The notes below the pieces were generated by a model. It was not told the DNA's origin and searched no databases. It worked only from the letters and a program-made list of their open reading frames with translations. A stretch of 64,000 nucleotides of DNA from Hymenobacter radiodurans (GTDB lineage Bacteria; Bacteroidota; Bacteroidia; Cytophagales; Hymenobacteraceae), in NCBI RefSeq assembly GCF_004355185.1, contig NZ_CP037922.1:620001-684000 (forward strand), written 5' to 3'. Made by a program: the position numbers and the translations under genes. Shown piece after piece: positions 53,112 to 63,406 of this stretch (its first letter is position 1; every line of letters begins with the position of its first letter).

Positions 53112-54005
53112 ATGGGACAGAAAGTAAATCCGGTTGGCTTCCGCTTAGGTGTCATCAAAGGATGGGACTCGAACTGGTACGGCGGTAAAGACTTCGCCGA
53201 TAAACTGGTAGAGGACGAAAAAATCCGTAAGTACATTCTCGCGCGTATTCCGAAAGGCGGTATCTCACGCATCGTAATCGAGCGTACTCTGAAGCGTATA
53301 ACTATTACTATCAACACGGCTCGTCCAGGTGTAGTAATTGGTAAAGGCGGTCAGGAAGTTGATAAGATTAAAGACGAGCTAAAGCAGATCACCAGCAAAG
53401 ACGTTCAGATCAATATCTTCGAAATCAAGCGTCCAGAACTTGATGCAAAGCTAGTAGGTGAGAGCATTGCTCAGCAGCTACAGGCTCGTATTTCGTTCCG
53501 CCGTGCGATGAAGCAAGCTATTCAGGCTGCTATGCGCGTTGGTGCTGAAGGTATCAAAGTGCAGTGTGGTGGTCGTCTTGGCGGCGCTGAAATTGCTCGC
53601 TCGGAGCAATACAAAGAGGGTCGCACTCCACTGCACACTTTGCGTGCTGACATAGATTATGCTTTGTCAGAAGCTCAAACTGTGTACGGTAAGATCGGTA
53701 TCAAAGTGTGGATCATGCGTGGTGAGGTATTTGGCAAGCCTGACTTGTCGCCTAACCAGCAGCCTACCAACCAAGGCGCCGACACCCGTGGTGGCGGTAA
53801 CGATCGTGGCCCACGTGGTGAGCGTGGCGACCGTGGTGGTGATCGTGGCCCACGTCGTGATCGTAATGATCGTGGCGGTGAAGGCCGTGGTGATCGTGGC
53901 GGTGACAACCGTGGTGGTCAAGGCCAAGGTGGTGGCCCACGTCGCAATAGTGGCACTGGAGCTGCTGGGGGGCAAAACCGCGGTGGCGGTGCTCCTCGTC
54001 GCTAA
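53112..54005 (+). CDS. rpsC: 30S ribosomal protein S3 with long Arg/Gly-rich C-terminal tail
   Basis: 297 residues. The KH domain ([22 protein letters not shown]) and the C-terminal core are normal up to about residue 215. The last 80 residues (about 53760-54002) are an RGG/RG repeat: [19 protein letters not shown] and similar blocks, ending GGAPRR. S3 forms part of the mRNA entry channel, so the tail lies at the entry site. Confidence 0.96.
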   Translation: MGQKVNPVGFRLGVIKGWDSNWYGGKDFADKLVEDEKIRKYILARIPKGGISRIVIERTLKRITITINTARPGVVIGKGGQEVDKIKDELKQITSKDVQINIFEIKRPELDAKLVGESIAQQLQARISFRRAMKQAIQAAMRVGAEGIKVQCGGRLGGAEIARSEQYKEGRTPLHTLRADIDYALSEAQTVYGKIGIKVWIMRGEVFGKPDLSPNQQPTNQGADTRGGGNDRGPRGERGDRGGDRGPRRDRNDRGGEGRGDRGGDNRGGQGQGGGPRRNSGTGAAGGQNRGGGAPRR

Positions 54006-54042
54006 CCCTTTCTCATTTTTCGAATCTATATTTTCGATAATC

Positions 54043-54465
54043 ATGTTACAACCGAAAAGGACCAAGTATCGCAAGATGCAAAAGGGTCGCGTAACAGGCT
54101 TAGCCTACCGCGGCAGCTCCATTGACTTCGGTTCATTCGCTATCAAGTCGCTGGAAACTGCGTGGATTACGGCTCGCCAAATTGAGGCGGCTCGGATCGC
54201 TATGACCCGTGCTATGAAGCGTGAAGGTCAAGTTTGGATCCGCATTTTCCCTGACAAGCCTATTACCAAGAAGCCTGCTGAAGTGCGGATGGGTAAAGGC
54301 AAAGGCTCGCCCGAGTATTGGGTAGCTATTGTACACCCTGGCACTATTATGTTCGAATCGGATGGTGTCCCGCTCGAGGTAGCCCAGGAGTCACTGCGTC
54401 TTGCGGCGCAAAAGTTGCCCGTGAAGACCAAGTTTGTTGTTCGTCGCGACTACGTAGAAAACTAG
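54043..54465 (+). CDS. rplP: 50S ribosomal protein L16
   Basis: 140 residues from the ATG at 54043; the frame is open further back only because it passes through rpsC repeats. It starts [16 protein letters not shown] and has [23 protein letters not shown]16 helps accommodate tRNA in the A site. Confidence 0.97.
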   Translation: MLQPKRTKYRKMQKGRVTGLAYRGSSIDFGSFAIKSLETAWITARQIEAARIAMTRAMKREGQVWIRIFPDKPITKKPAEVRMGKGKGSPEYWVAIVHPGTIMFESDGVPLEVAQESLRLAAQKLPVKTKFVVRRDYVEN

Positions 54466-54469
54466 TAAG

Positions 54470-54682
54470 ATGAAAAACGCTGATATCCGTGCTCTCTCAG
54501 TAGAAGAGCTGAAGAACCAGATTAAAACCGAACAGACTAGCGGTCAGTCGCTGCGTTTCGCGCACGCTATCTCTCCCCTAGAGAATCCGATTCGCCTGAA
54601 GCATAGCCGCAAGAACGTAGCTCGTCTGAAGACCGAGTTGACCCGTCGCGAGAACGAGCAGGCAAACCAAACTGCTAAATAA
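54470..54682 (+). CDS. rpmC: 50S ribosomal protein L29
   Basis: 70 residues, a helical hairpin ([19 protein letters not shown]...[13 protein letters not shown]) near the tunnel exit. Four bases after rplP. Confidence 0.95.
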   Translation: MKNADIRALSVEELKNQIKTEQTSGQSLRFAHAISPLENPIRLKHSRKNVARLKTELTRRENEQANQTAK

Positions 54683-54684
54683 CG

Positions 54685-54975
54685 ATGGCAAGCAACACAG
54701 ATCAGCAGACTACCGCTACCGTTGAGCGGAACATGCGCAAAGAGATTACTGGGCGTGTCTCTAGCTCCAAAATGGATAAATCTATCACTGTTGTGGTAGA
54801 GGAAAAGCAAAAGCACCCCATCTATGGCAAGTTTGTGAGCAAGACTACTAAGTTTATGGCTCATGATGAAAACAACGAATGTGGCGAAGGTGATACCGTA
54901 CGGATTATGTCCACTCGGCCGCTAAGCAAAAACAAGCGTTGGAGATTAGTAGAAATCGTAGAGCGCGCCAAGTAA
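54685..54975 (+). CDS. rpsQ: 30S ribosomal protein S17
   Basis: 96 residues. The OB-fold core is [41 protein letters not shown]; the N-terminal 15 residues are an extra hydrophilic extension. Two bases after rpmC. Confidence 0.96.
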   Translation: MASNTDQQTTATVERNMRKEITGRVSSSKMDKSITVVVEEKQKHPIYGKFVSKTTKFMAHDENNECGEGDTVRIMSTRPLSKNKRWRLVEIVERAK

Positions 54976-54976
54976 G

Positions 54977-55345
54977 ATGATACAACAAGAATCCCGTCTG
55001 ACCGTCGCTGATAATAGCGGCGCTAAAGAAGTGCTCTGCATCCGTGTCCTTGGCGGCACTGGTAAGAAATATGCTAGTGTAGGTGATAAAATCGTTGTTT
55101 CGATTAAATCAGCTATACCTTCTGGCAACGCTAAAAAAGGCACTGTATCTAGAGCAGTAGTTGTTCGCACGAAGAAAGAAGTGCGTCGTAAAGACGGCTC
55201 TTACATTCGTTTCGATGATAATGCTGCGGTACTGCTCAATAACAACGATGAACCCCGTGGCACCCGCATCTTCGGACCTGTTGCTCGTGAGTTACGTGAG
55301 CGTCAGTTTATGAAGATTGTTTCACTGGCCCCTGAGGTTCTATAA
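54977..55345 (+). CDS. rplN: 50S ribosomal protein L14
   Basis: 122 residues. [27 protein letters not shown] and [29 protein letters not shown] are the family signature. L14 sits at the subunit interface. Confidence 0.98.
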   Translation: MIQQESRLTVADNSGAKEVLCIRVLGGTGKKYASVGDKIVVSIKSAIPSGNAKKGTVSRAVVVRTKKEVRRKDGSYIRFDDNAAVLLNNNDEPRGTRIFGPVARELRERQFMKIVSLAPEVL

Positions 55346-55357
55346 GCATAGTAGCAA

Positions 55358-55660
55358 ATGGCAACGAAAGCAAAAGACCAAAAGCCAGTGAAATTGCACG
55401 TAAAAACTGGCGATACCGTTAAGGTGATTGCTGGTGATGAGCGTGGCAAGACTGGTACCATCAAATCGGTTAATCGCACTTCACAGCGCGTTATCATCGA
55501 GGGTTTGAACCTAGTAACGAAGCACAACAAGCCGAGCGCTAAAAACCCTCAGGGTGGTATTACTAAGATCGAGGCTCCCATTCATGTGAGCAACGTGCAG
55601 CCCATTGACCCCAAGACGGGTGAGCGGGTACGCAAAAATGCCCCCCAGCAAAACGCCTAA
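55358..55660 (+). CDS. rplX: 50S ribosomal protein L24
   Basis: 100 residues. KOW motif [21 protein letters not shown], then [20 protein letters not shown]. The end reads RKNAPQQNA across a GCCCCCCAG motif. Confidence 0.96.
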   Translation: MATKAKDQKPVKLHVKTGDTVKVIAGDERGKTGTIKSVNRTSQRVIIEGLNLVTKHNKPSAKNPQGGITKIEAPIHVSNVQPIDPKTGERVRKNAPQQNA

Positions 55661-55675
55661 CCCGGCTTTACGACA

Positions 55676-56236
55676 ATGGCTCGACTCAGAGAAATATATC
55701 AGAAAGACGTGGTGCCTGCGCTCCAGGAGAAATTCCAGTTCAAGAGCGTAATGCAGGTGCCACGCATCACTAAGATCTGTATTAACCGCGGTATCGGTGC
55801 AGCAGTAGCTGACAAGAAACTGGTTGATAATGGTGTAGATGAGCTGACGACCATCACTGGTCAGAAAGCTGTTCCTACTATCGCTAAGCGTTCGGTATCT
55901 AACTTTAAGCTTCGTGAGGGCATGCCCATCGGTGCTAAAGTTACCTTGCGGGGCGAGCGCATGTATGAGTTCATGGACCGTCTTTTGACGGTTGCTTTAC
56001 CTCGTGTACGCGACTTCAAAGGCATTAACGATAAGGGCTTCGATGGCCGGGGTAACTATACCCTCGGTATAAAGGAGCAGATTATTTTCCCAGAAATTTC
56101 TATTGACAAGATCAAGTCGATTTCTGGTATGGATATCACCTTCGTTACAACCGCCGAGAACGACGAGCAGAGCTATGAGCTGCTTAAGGCTTTCGGAATG
56201 CCCTTCACTAACGCCAAGAAAGAAAACAATGGCTAA
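55676..56236 (+). CDS. rplE: 50S ribosomal protein L5
   Basis: 186 residues. [39 protein letters not shown] and RDFKGIN are conserved. L5 contacts 5S rRNA and the P-site tRNA. Overlaps rpsN by eight bases. Confidence 0.97.
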   Translation: MARLREIYQKDVVPALQEKFQFKSVMQVPRITKICINRGIGAAVADKKLVDNGVDELTTITGQKAVPTIAKRSVSNFKLREGMPIGAKVTLRGERMYEFMDRLLTVALPRVRDFKGINDKGFDGRGNYTLGIKEQIIFPEISIDKIKSISGMDITFVTTAENDEQSYELLKAFGMPFTNAKKENNG

Positions 56237-56498
56237 GGAATCCGTTAAAGCAAGAGAAAGAAAGCGTATCGCTACAGTTGCTCGTTATGCTGAGAAGCGT
56301 AAGGCACTTAAAGCTGCTGGTGATTACGAAGGTCTGGATAAGTTGCCACGCAACGCTTCCCCAGTACGTGTTCACAACCGCGACAAGATTAATGGTCGTC
56401 CCCGTGGTTACATGCGTAAGTTCGGCATCAGCCGTGTTACGTTCCGTGAAATGGCACTAGCTGGTAAGATTCCCGGAGTAACTAAGTCGAGCTGGTAG
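56229..56498 (+). CDS. rpsN: 30S ribosomal protein S14
   Basis: 89 residues from the ATG at 56229. The form lacks the two CxxC zinc pairs: [28 protein letters not shown]..., ending [31 protein letters not shown]. Last gene before a terminator. Confidence 0.96.
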   Translation: MAKESVKARERKRIATVARYAEKRKALKAAGDYEGLDKLPRNASPVRVHNRDKINGRPRGYMRKFGISRVTFREMALAGKIPGVTKSSW

Positions 56499-56499
56499 T

Positions 56500-56546
56500 A
56501 AAAATAGCCAGTATGCCTTATCAAACGGTGTGCTGGCTATTTTTTA
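56500..56546 (+). terminator. Terminator between rpsN and rpsH
   Basis: AAAAATAGCCAG (56500-56511) pairs with CTGGCTATTTTT (56533-56544), 12 bp perfect, followed by more T. It splits what is usually one spc transcript. Confidence 0.8.
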
Positions 56547-56655
56547 ATCCACCTACGAAGTAGACTCAAGAAACCATTGGCCGCGCCCCGATAACCGAGC
56601 CAAGTAGTCTTAACTGAAAATTTCGCTGTTGCTTTCTGCAGCTGCGAAATTTTCT

Positions 56656-56663
56656 TATCTTTG
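56656..56663 (+). promoter_or_regulatory. Bacteroidota -7 element TATCTTTG of the rpsH unit
   Basis: An exact TAnnTTTG, 36 bases before the rpsH ATG, restarting transcription after the terminator. Confidence 0.65.
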
Positions 56664-56699
56664 CGCTCCCTAAAAAGGAGTGTAGCTTTTCTATATCAA

Positions 56700-57098
56700 A
56701 TGAATACAGATCCAATTGCCGATTATTTAACTCGCGTGCGTAATGCCATCAAGGCAAATCACCGGGTAGTAGAAATACCGGCCAGCAACATCAAAAAGGA
56801 AATCACGAAAGTGCTCTACCATAAGGGTTACATTCAGAGCTACCGCTTTGATGACTCGTCGGTACAAGGCACGATCAAGATTGCGCTTAAGTACAATCCT
56901 GCTACCAAGCAGCCAGCTATCACGAAGCTAGAGCGTGTGAGCACGCCTGGTCTGCGTAAGTATGCTCACGTGGAGAATCTGCCACGCGTATTAAGCGGCC
57001 TTGGAGTAGCTATCCTGTCTACGTCGAAGGGCGTGATGACGGAGAAAGAAGCCAAAAACGAAAACGTGGGCGGCGAGGTGCTGTGCTACGTTTACTAA
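56700..57098 (+). CDS. rpsH: 30S ribosomal protein S8
   Basis: 132 residues from the ATG at 56700, behind the new promoter. NTDPIADYLTRVRNAIKANHRVVEIPAS opening and ISTSKGVMTEKEAK-like end (LSTSKGVMTEKEAK). S8 nucleates the 30S platform and in many bacteria represses the spc operon. Confidence 0.97.
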   Translation: MNTDPIADYLTRVRNAIKANHRVVEIPASNIKKEITKVLYHKGYIQSYRFDDSSVQGTIKIALKYNPATKQPAITKLERVSTPGLRKYAHVENLPRVLSGLGVAILSTSKGVMTEKEAKNENVGGEVLCYVY

Positions 57099-57116
57099 GC
57101 GAGAGGAAATAGAACT

Positions 57117-57671
57117 ATGTCACGCATTGGTAAACTGCCGATCAGCCTGCCCGCTAACGTGCAGATTGATATCAGCAAAGAAAACGAAGTAACCGTTAAG
57201 GGCCCGAAAGGAAGCTTGACAACTCCCGTAGACCGCGACATCACCGTTTCTACTGCCGATGGTCAACTCGTAGTAGAACGTCCTACTGAGCAGAAGCGTC
57301 ACAAGGCTATGCACGGTTTGTATCGCTCGCTTATCAACAACATGGTTGTTGGTGTGAGTGATGGCTACACGGAGCGCTTGGAGTTAGTAGGTGTAGGTTA
57401 CAAAGCTGCAATGGCTGGTACTACCCTCGAACTTTCTTTAGGTTACTCGCACAATATTTTCTTGGCCCTGCCTAAGGAAGTAACTGCTACTGCTCTTACA
57501 GAGAAGGGTAAAAACCCTATCGTTACTCTGACTAGCATCGATAAGCAATTGTTAGGTCAAGTAGCTGCAAAAATTCGTTCGTTGCGTAAAGTCGAGCCCT
57601 ATAAAGGGAAAGGGGTACGCTTCGTGGGTGAGCAGATTCGTCGCAAGGCTGGTAAAACGGCTTCGAAATAA
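57117..57671 (+). CDS. rplF: 50S ribosomal protein L6
   Basis: 184 residues. SRIGKLPISLPANVQ, VTVKGPKGSL and the C-terminal GKGVRFVGEQIRRKAGKT motif. It lies near the sarcin-ricin loop. Confidence 0.97.
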   Translation: MSRIGKLPISLPANVQIDISKENEVTVKGPKGSLTTPVDRDITVSTADGQLVVERPTEQKRHKAMHGLYRSLINNMVVGVSDGYTERLELVGVGYKAAMAGTTLELSLGYSHNIFLALPKEVTATALTEKGKNPIVTLTSIDKQLLGQVAAKIRSLRKVEPYKGKGVRFVGEQIRRKAGKTASK

Positions 57672-57680
57672 TTTCGCATT

Positions 57681-58034
57681 ATGGCTTTTGATAAAGCAAC
57701 AAGAAGAAAGCGGATCCAGCGCATCATCCGTACGCGGGTGGCTGGCACGTCCGATCGGCCGCGTTTGTCGGTGTTTCGCAGCAATAAGGGCATTTACGCC
57801 CAAATTATTGACGACACCATTGGCCAAACGCTGGTATCTGTATCATCTAAGCACGTAACAACGGCTGATGATGCTACCCCAGTAGCTTCTGCTGCTGCAG
57901 TAGGCAAAGAAATTGCCTCCCGCGCTCAGGAGAAGGGTATCACCAAAGTAGTGTTTGACCGCTCAGGTTATCTCTACCACGGCCGCGTAAAATCATTGGC
58001 AGAAGGAGCCCGCGAAGGCGGCCTCAATTTCTAA
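57681..58034 (+). CDS. rplR: 50S ribosomal protein L18
   Basis: 117 residues. [18 protein letters not shown] and [28 protein letters not shown] mark the 5S rRNA-binding family. Confidence 0.97.
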   Translation: MAFDKATRRKRIQRIIRTRVAGTSDRPRLSVFRSNKGIYAQIIDDTIGQTLVSVSSKHVTTADDATPVASAAAVGKEIASRAQEKGITKVVFDRSGYLYHGRVKSLAEGAREGGLNF

Positions 58035-58040
58035 ATCATC

Positions 58041-58637
58041 ATGGCAGAATTTAATAACAGCAACCGTGGTGGTGGCAATGACCGTGGCGGCAACGATCGT
58101 CGCGGTGGTGGCAATGATCGTGGTGGTAACCGGGATCAGACTCCCCGTGCTGGCGACACGGACTTAAAAGAAAAAGTAGTAGCCATCAACCGAGTAGCCA
58201 AAGTGGTTAAAGGTGGTCGTCGTTTCAGCTTCTCTGCAATTGTAGTAGTAGGTGACGGCAACGGTACTGTAGGTTTCGGCCTAGGTAAGGCTAACGAGGT
58301 AACTGATGCAATTGCAAAGGGTATCGATGATGCTAAGAAGAACCTAGTAAAAGTTCCTCTTTATAAGCATACGGTTCCTCACGTGATGGAAGGTAAGTAT
58401 TCGGGTGGCTTCGTATTGGTACAGCCAGCAGCAGCTGGTACCGGTGTAATTGCTGGTGGTGCTATGCGTGCCGTTTTCGAAAGTGCTGGTATCAAAGATG
58501 TACTGGCTAAATCTAAAGGCTCGTCTAACCCGCACAACGTGGTAAAGGCTACCTTCGATGCTCTTTTGAAGATGCGCGACCCCATGCAGATCGCACAGCA
58601 GCGCGGCATTACTCTCCAACAAGTTTTTAACGGCTAG
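58041..58637 (+). CDS. rpsE: 30S ribosomal protein S5 with Arg/Gly-rich N-terminal extension
   Basis: 198 residues. The first 36 or so are RGG-like: [17 protein letters not shown] and similar. The double-stranded-RNA-binding core follows ([32 protein letters not shown]), then the usual C-terminal half. S5 lines the mRNA entry channel next to S3, whose tail has the same composition. Confidence 0.96.
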   Translation: MAEFNNSNRGGGNDRGGNDRRGGGNDRGGNRDQTPRAGDTDLKEKVVAINRVAKVVKGGRRFSFSAIVVVGDGNGTVGFGLGKANEVTDAIAKGIDDAKKNLVKVPLYKHTVPHVMEGKYSGGFVLVQPAAAGTGVIAGGAMRAVFESAGIKDVLAKSKGSSNPHNVVKATFDALLKMRDPMQIAQQRGITLQQVFNG

Positions 58638-58642
58638 ACGAG

Positions 58643-58822
58643 ATGGCGCAGATCAAAATCAAATTGGTAAAAAGCGTGATTGACCGCCCTGAGCGTCAAA
58701 AACGTACGGTTCAGGCCTTGGGGCTGGGTAAAATCGGTAGCACCTCGGAAAAAGAAAACACCCCCCAGATTGCTGGTATGGTGGCCGCAGTGCAGCATTT
58801 GATCGAAGTAACCGAACTTTAA
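58643..58822 (+). CDS. rpmD: 50S ribosomal protein L30
   Basis: 59 residues: AQIKIKLVKSVIDRPERQKRTV, then LGLGKIGS and MVAAVQHLIEV. A short gene of normal size and sequence, six bases after rpsE. The codons for TPQIAG run across a C6 motif at 58761. Confidence 0.93.
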   Translation: MAQIKIKLVKSVIDRPERQKRTVQALGLGKIGSTSEKENTPQIAGMVAAVQHLIEVTEL

Positions 58823-58835
58823 GAAGTAACTCAAC

Positions 58836-59282
58836 ATGAATCTCAGCAATCTAAAACCTGCCGTCGGCGCTACGCGCAATGAGAAGCGCATCGGTCGCGG
58901 TACGGGTTCGGGCCGTGGTGGTACATCTACCCGTGGTCACAAAGGGCAGAAGTCACGTTCGGGCTATTCTAAGAAGTCAGGCTTCGAAGGTGGTCAGATG
59001 CCTCTGCAGCGTCGTGTGCCTAAGTTTGGTTTCACGAACATTAATCGTGTGGAGTATAAAGGTATAAACCTTGATGCTCTTCAGAGCCTAACAGACAAAG
59101 ACAGCACAACCACTATGGATGTTGCTTACTTCGTGTCTAATGGACTTGTTTCTAAGAACGCTAAAATTAAAATTCTTGGCCGCGGTGAAATCACTCAAGC
59201 TGTAGAAGTGCATGCACATGCTTTTTCTAAATCTGCTGTTGAGGCGATTGAAAAGGCGGGTGGCAAAGCAGTGACTTTATAA
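58836..59282 (+). CDS. rplO: 50S ribosomal protein L15
   Basis: 148 residues. MNLSNLKPAVGATRNEKRIGRGTGSGRGGTSTRGHKGQKSRSG opening and GFEGGQMPLQRRVPKFGF. Eight to fourteen bases before secY. Confidence 0.97.
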   Translation: MNLSNLKPAVGATRNEKRIGRGTGSGRGGTSTRGHKGQKSRSGYSKKSGFEGGQMPLQRRVPKFGFTNINRVEYKGINLDALQSLTDKDSTTTMDVAYFVSNGLVSKNAKIKILGRGEITQAVEVHAHAFSKSAVEAIEKAGGKAVTL

Positions 59283-59295
59283 AGCCTGATTGGCA

Positions 59296-60612
59296 ATGAA
59301 GAAGTTTATCGAGACGATAAAGAATATTTTTGCGATTGAGGATCTGCGTATGCGGATTCTCAATACGCTTTTTTTCATTGCTATCTACCGGCTCGGTTCC
59401 TTTGTTGTGCTGCCTGGGGTAGATGCTACTAAATTAAAGCAGGGAGCTGAAGGCCTTTTTGGAATCCTTGATACCTTACTAGGTGGAGCATTTAGTAATG
59501 CTTCTATCTTCGCACTAGGTATAATGCCTTACATCTCAGCTTCTATCGTACTGCAACTGTTGACAATAGCAGTTCCTTACTTTCAGAAGCTACAAAAGGA
59601 AGGGGAATCTGGGCGTAAGAAGATCAATCAATACACCCGTATTCTGACCATCCCGATTGTAATGGCTCAGTCGATTGGCTTCATTGCGACTATCACTCCT
59701 GAGGCTATCATTTCTCCCGGCACATTCTTTACAATTTCCACCATGATAATTATCACGGCTGGAACATTGTTCTGCATGTGGCTCGGTGAAAAGATTACTG
59801 ATAAAGGCATTGGTAATGGTATTTCCATGATCATTATGATTGGAATCGTCTCCCGATTCCCAGGAGCCATTATTGGTGAAGCAGCTGCTAAAGGGATGCG
59901 TGGATCATTGATCTTTTTGATAGAGATGGTAGTGCTTTTCCTAGTCGTAATGGCTGTGATTGTACTAACACAAGCGGTTCGTCGTATTCCAGTACAGTAT
60001 GCGAAGCAAGTAGGTGGAACTACACAACTCAACGCTCAGCGCCAATTCATTCCATTGAAAGTGAACGCGGCTGGTGTAATGCCAATCATTTTTGCTCAGT
60101 CATTGATGTTTGTGCCCGCTATTGTGGCTTCAATATGGCAGAATGATAGTGAAACGGCTAGCTACATTGGTGTTAAGTTTTCAGACTACACCTCTTGGCA
60201 GTACAACCTTGTGTTCGCTACTCTTATCATTGTCTTTACTTATTTCTACACCGCTATTAGCGTCAATCCTAATCAGATTGCTGATGACTTAAAACGTAGT
60301 GGTGGCTTTGTCCCTGGAGTAAAGCCGGGTCGTGATACATCCGAGCATATGGATGAGATTCTGACTCGTATTACTTTACCTGGCGCAATTGCTTTGGCTC
60401 TAATTGCAATCTTTCCTGCCTTAGCATTGTTGGCTGGCGTAACTCGTCCTTTCTCTGCTTTCTATGGTGGTACCTCACTGATTATCATGGTAGGAGTTGT
60501 ATTAGACACACTCAATCAGGTAGAAAGTTATCTACTCATGCGTCACTATGATGGCATGATGAAAACAGGTAAGCTGAGGGGAAGATCGCAAAACGTGGCG
60601 ATGGCTTCTTAG
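59296..60612 (+). CDS. secY: Preprotein translocase subunit SecY
   Basis: 438 residues from the ATG at 59296, chosen over a TTG at 59290. Ten transmembrane helices; plug and pore segments (MPYISASIVLQLLTIAVPYFQKLQKEGESGRKKI) and the GGFVPGVKPGRDT loop are present. Main channel of the Sec system. Confidence 0.97.
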   Translation: MKKFIETIKNIFAIEDLRMRILNTLFFIAIYRLGSFVVLPGVDATKLKQGAEGLFGILDTLLGGAFSNASIFALGIMPYISASIVLQLLTIAVPYFQKLQKEGESGRKKINQYTRILTIPIVMAQSIGFIATITPEAIISPGTFFTISTMIIITAGTLFCMWLGEKITDKGIGNGISMIIMIGIVSRFPGAIIGEAAAKGMRGSLIFLIEMVVLFLVVMAVIVLTQAVRRIPVQYAKQVGGTTQLNAQRQFIPLKVNAAGVMPIIFAQSLMFVPAIVASIWQNDSETASYIGVKFSDYTSWQYNLVFATLIIVFTYFYTAISVNPNQIADDLKRSGGFVPGVKPGRDTSEHMDEILTRITLPGAIALALIAIFPALALLAGVTRPFSAFYGGTSLIIMVGVVLDTLNQVESYLLMRHYDGMMKTGKLRGRSQNVAMAS

Positions 60613-60614
60613 TC

Positions 60615-61385
60615 ATGATCTTTTATAAGACCGAAGAAGAAATAGAACTCATTCGGGCTAGTGCGAAAGTTCTAGCCCAGGCTCACGGAGAAGTTGCGAG
60701 TCTTATTAAGGAGGGAGTAACCACCCGTGAGCTTGATAAGCGTGCGGAGGAGTTTATTCGAGATAGTGGGGGGCAACCTTCATTCAAAGGCTATAATGAC
60801 TTTCCTTATAGCCTTTGTATCTCACCAAATTCAGTTGTAGTACACGGATTTCCTAGTGACTATACTTTGAAAGGTGGAGATATAGTTTCGATTGATTGTG
60901 GTGTATTCCTCAATGGTTATCACAGTGACAGCGCTTATACTTACCCAATTGGGGAGGTAGATACTGAGGTGCTAGACTTATTGGCTCATACTAAGCAGTC
61001 TTTGTATCTCGGTATAGAGCAGGCAGTGGCCGGCAACCGGATGGGTGACATTGGCTATGCAATTCAGAGCTTTGTTGAAAAGCAAGGTTATGGAGTTGTA
61101 AGAGAGTTGGTTGGCCATGGCTTAGGCAAAAAGCTACACGAGCGACCTGAAGTACCTAATTACGGTAAACGTGGTTCAGGACTTAAGTTGCAAACGGGGT
61201 TAGTAATTGCAATTGAGCCAATGGTTAATTTGGGTGTCAAGAATATTGTCCAAGAGAAAGATGGATGGACCATCCGTACCAAGGATAAGAAACCTTCAGC
61301 TCATTTTGAGCACACTGTTGTAGTTAGAAAAGACAAGGCGGAAATTTTAACCTCCTTCGATTACATAGAAAAAGCCTTACAGTAG
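60615..61385 (+). CDS. map: Type I methionine aminopeptidase
   Basis: 256 residues. It removes the initiator Met. Metal ligands are in place: [18 protein letters not shown] (two Asp), [10 protein letters not shown] (His), AIEPMV (Glu) and FEHTVVV (Glu). Three bases after secY, the usual place. Confidence 0.97.
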   Translation: MIFYKTEEEIELIRASAKVLAQAHGEVASLIKEGVTTRELDKRAEEFIRDSGGQPSFKGYNDFPYSLCISPNSVVVHGFPSDYTLKGGDIVSIDCGVFLNGYHSDSAYTYPIGEVDTEVLDLLAHTKQSLYLGIEQAVAGNRMGDIGYAIQSFVEKQGYGVVRELVGHGLGKKLHERPEVPNYGKRGSGLKLQTGLVIAIEPMVNLGVKNIVQEKDGWTIRTKDKKPSAHFEHTVVVRKDKAEILTSFDYIEKALQ

Positions 61386-61389
61386 CCTT

Positions 61390-61608
61390 ATGGCCAAACA
61401 ATCCTCCATTGAGCAGGACGGAGTAATTCTAGAAGCACTCTCTAATGCGATGTTTCGTGTAGAGTTGGAAAACGGTCACCAACTGGTGGCTCATATTTCT
61501 GGGAAGATGCGTATGCACTACATCAAAATTCTGCCTGGAGATAAGGTGAAGCTGGAAATGTCACCCTACGACTTGTCAAAGGGACGCATTGTTTACCGTT
61601 ACAAATAA
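61390..61608 (+). CDS. infA: Translation initiation factor IF-1
   Basis: 72 residues with the OB-fold core: [45 protein letters not shown], ending [10 protein letters not shown]. Four bases after map. Confidence 0.97.
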   Translation: MAKQSSIEQDGVILEALSNAMFRVELENGHQLVAHISGKMRMHYIKILPGDKVKLEMSPYDLSKGRIVYRYK

Positions 61609-61623
61609 TTTACTAACGACGAC

Positions 61624-61740
61624 ATGAAAGTCAAAGCATCGGTCAAAAAGCGCAGCGTTGACTGTAAGGTAATTCGCCGCAAAGGCAAACTTTACGTCAT
61701 TAACAAAAAGAACCCTCGCTATAAGCAGCGTCAAGGTTAA
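61624..61740 (+). CDS. rpmJ: 50S ribosomal protein L36
   Basis: 38 residues: [38 protein letters not shown]. It keeps only one of the zinc cysteines (DCKV), so it is a zinc-poor form. Standard place between infA and rpsM. Confidence 0.93.
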   Translation: MKVKASVKKRSVDCKVIRRKGKLYVINKKNPRYKQRQG

Positions 61741-61762
61741 ACCATTCGTTTTATAAAAGCAT

Positions 61763-62140
61763 ATGGCTCGTATTGCAGGGGTTGATATCCCGGACAACAA
61801 GCGCGGCGAAATCGCCCTCACGTACATTTTCGGCATTGGCCGTTCTTTAGCTCAGAAGATTCTTGGCCAAGCCGGCATCTCTGTGGACAAGAAGGTTAAA
61901 GACTGGACGGAGGCTGAAGCCAGCGAAATCCGTGCTATCATAGCCGCCCAGCACAAGACTGAGGGTGTACTGCGCTCAGAAGTGCAGCTCAACATCAAGC
62001 GCCTGATGGACATTGGTAGCTACCGTGGATTGCGTCACCGTAAGGGACTGCCAGTTCGTGGTCAGCGCACCAAGAACAACTCACGCACTCGTAAGGGTAA
62101 GCGTAAGACTGTTGCCAACAAAAAGAAGGCTACTAAATAA
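61763..62140 (+). CDS. rpsM: 30S ribosomal protein S13
   Basis: 125 residues. [31 protein letters not shown] and [22 protein letters not shown]. It contacts the head and intersubunit bridge. A 72-base spacer precedes rpsK. Confidence 0.97.
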   Translation: MARIAGVDIPDNKRGEIALTYIFGIGRSLAQKILGQAGISVDKKVKDWTEAEASEIRAIIAAQHKTEGVLRSEVQLNIKRLMDIGSYRGLRHRKGLPVRGQRTKNNSRTRKGKRKTVANKKKATK

Positions 62141-62212
62141 ACAGTAGCGGAAATCGGTGCTTGCTTATACGAAGTGAGCATCAACACCTTCCGCATTTTT
62201 TGCGATAACTAA

Positions 62213-62605
62213 ATGGCACAAAAGAGAAAAGACAAAGCCAAGAAGCGCGTTGTCGTTGTAGAGCAAGTAGGTCAGATTCACATCAAGGCCTCCTTCAACA
62301 ACATCATCATCTCCATCACCAACAACAACGGCCAGGTTATTTCTTGGGCTTCTGCTGGTAAGATGGGCTTCCGTGGCTCAAAGAAGAATACTCCATACGC
62401 TGCTCAGATGGCAGCCACGGATTGCGGTAAAGTTGCCCATGATCTGGGTATGCGCAAAGCCGAAGTATTTGTAAAAGGACCAGGCTCAGGTCGTGAGTCG
62501 GCTATCCGTACCCTCCAGAATGTGGGCATTGAGGTAACTACCATCCGCGACGTAACACCGCTGCCCCACAACGGCTGCCGTCCGCCTAAGCGTCGTCGCG
62601 TCTGA
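62213..62605 (+). CDS. rpsK: 30S ribosomal protein S11
   Basis: 130 residues. [44 protein letters not shown] and [17 protein letters not shown]...[18 protein letters not shown]. Platform protein. Confidence 0.98.
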   Translation: MAQKRKDKAKKRVVVVEQVGQIHIKASFNNIIISITNNNGQVISWASAGKMGFRGSKKNTPYAAQMAATDCGKVAHDLGMRKAEVFVKGPGSGRESAIRTLQNVGIEVTTIRDVTPLPHNGCRPPKRRRV

Positions 62606-62748
62606 TATACTGAACAGGCAAAGCGCAGGCTAAATGTCTGCGAATTTGCCCCCTGGTGTCGGGTTTCCGATGCGTATGCACCCGTTGCAACGCGTCTGCG
62701 AGGCTCGACATTCGTGGTTCAACCCCTGCAAAACTCAACATCCTCGAA

Positions 62749-63353
62749 ATGGCACGTTATACCGGTCCTAAAACCAAGATTGCCCGTCGCTTTGCTGAGC
62801 CGATTTTCGGTCCGAGCAAGGCACTCAACAAAAAGAATTATCCCCAGGCCAGCATGGTCGTGGCCGTCGCAAGAAGCAGTCGGAATATGCTATCCAACTG
62901 ATGGAGAAGCAAAAGGTGAAGTACATGTACGGTGTACTAGAGAAGCAATTTGAAAACCTATTCCATAAGGCTGCTGCACTTCCCGGCATTACTGGTGACA
63001 ACCTGTTGGCTCTGCTAGAGTCACGCCTAGACAACACAGTATACCGCTTAGGAGTAGCTCCTACCCGTCGTGCTGCTCGCCAATTGGTGTTGCACAAGCA
63101 CATAACGGTAAACGGTGAAGTGGTTAACATCGCTTCGTACAAGCTGCGTCCTGGCGACATCATTGGCGTTCGTGAGAAGTCAAAGTCGCTGGAAACTATC
63201 ACTACTAGCTTGAGCGCCCGCAACGCCCGCGCTTTCTCGTGGTTGGAGTGGGACGGCAAGGAAATGGTGGGCAAGTTCACCAACGCCCCCTCACGTGAGT
63301 TGATCCCGGAAAAAATCCAGGAGCAACTGATCGTCGAGCTTTACTCGAAGTAA
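62749..63353 (+). CDS. rpsD: 30S ribosomal protein S4 (one-base frameshift near codon 32)
   Basis: 201 residues once one C is restored. The first part ([21 protein letters not shown]...KNY) is in one frame and the rest (from [19 protein letters not shown]) in another. The C4 run 62842-62845 needs five C to read [19 protein letters not shown]. The S4 domain ([30 protein letters not shown]) is complete. S4 is essential, so this is almost surely a sequence error. Confidence 0.95.
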
Positions 63354-63406
63354 TTGCCTTTTGGCATTCTTCGTTTTTCCCTTGTTGTATTTTTAAAGCC
63401 CCACTT

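Noticed and set aside
53659..54074. Open frames on both strands over the rpsC tail
   Set aside because: Low-complexity RGG-coding DNA is open in several frames; the proteins are Val- or Thr-repeat nonsense.
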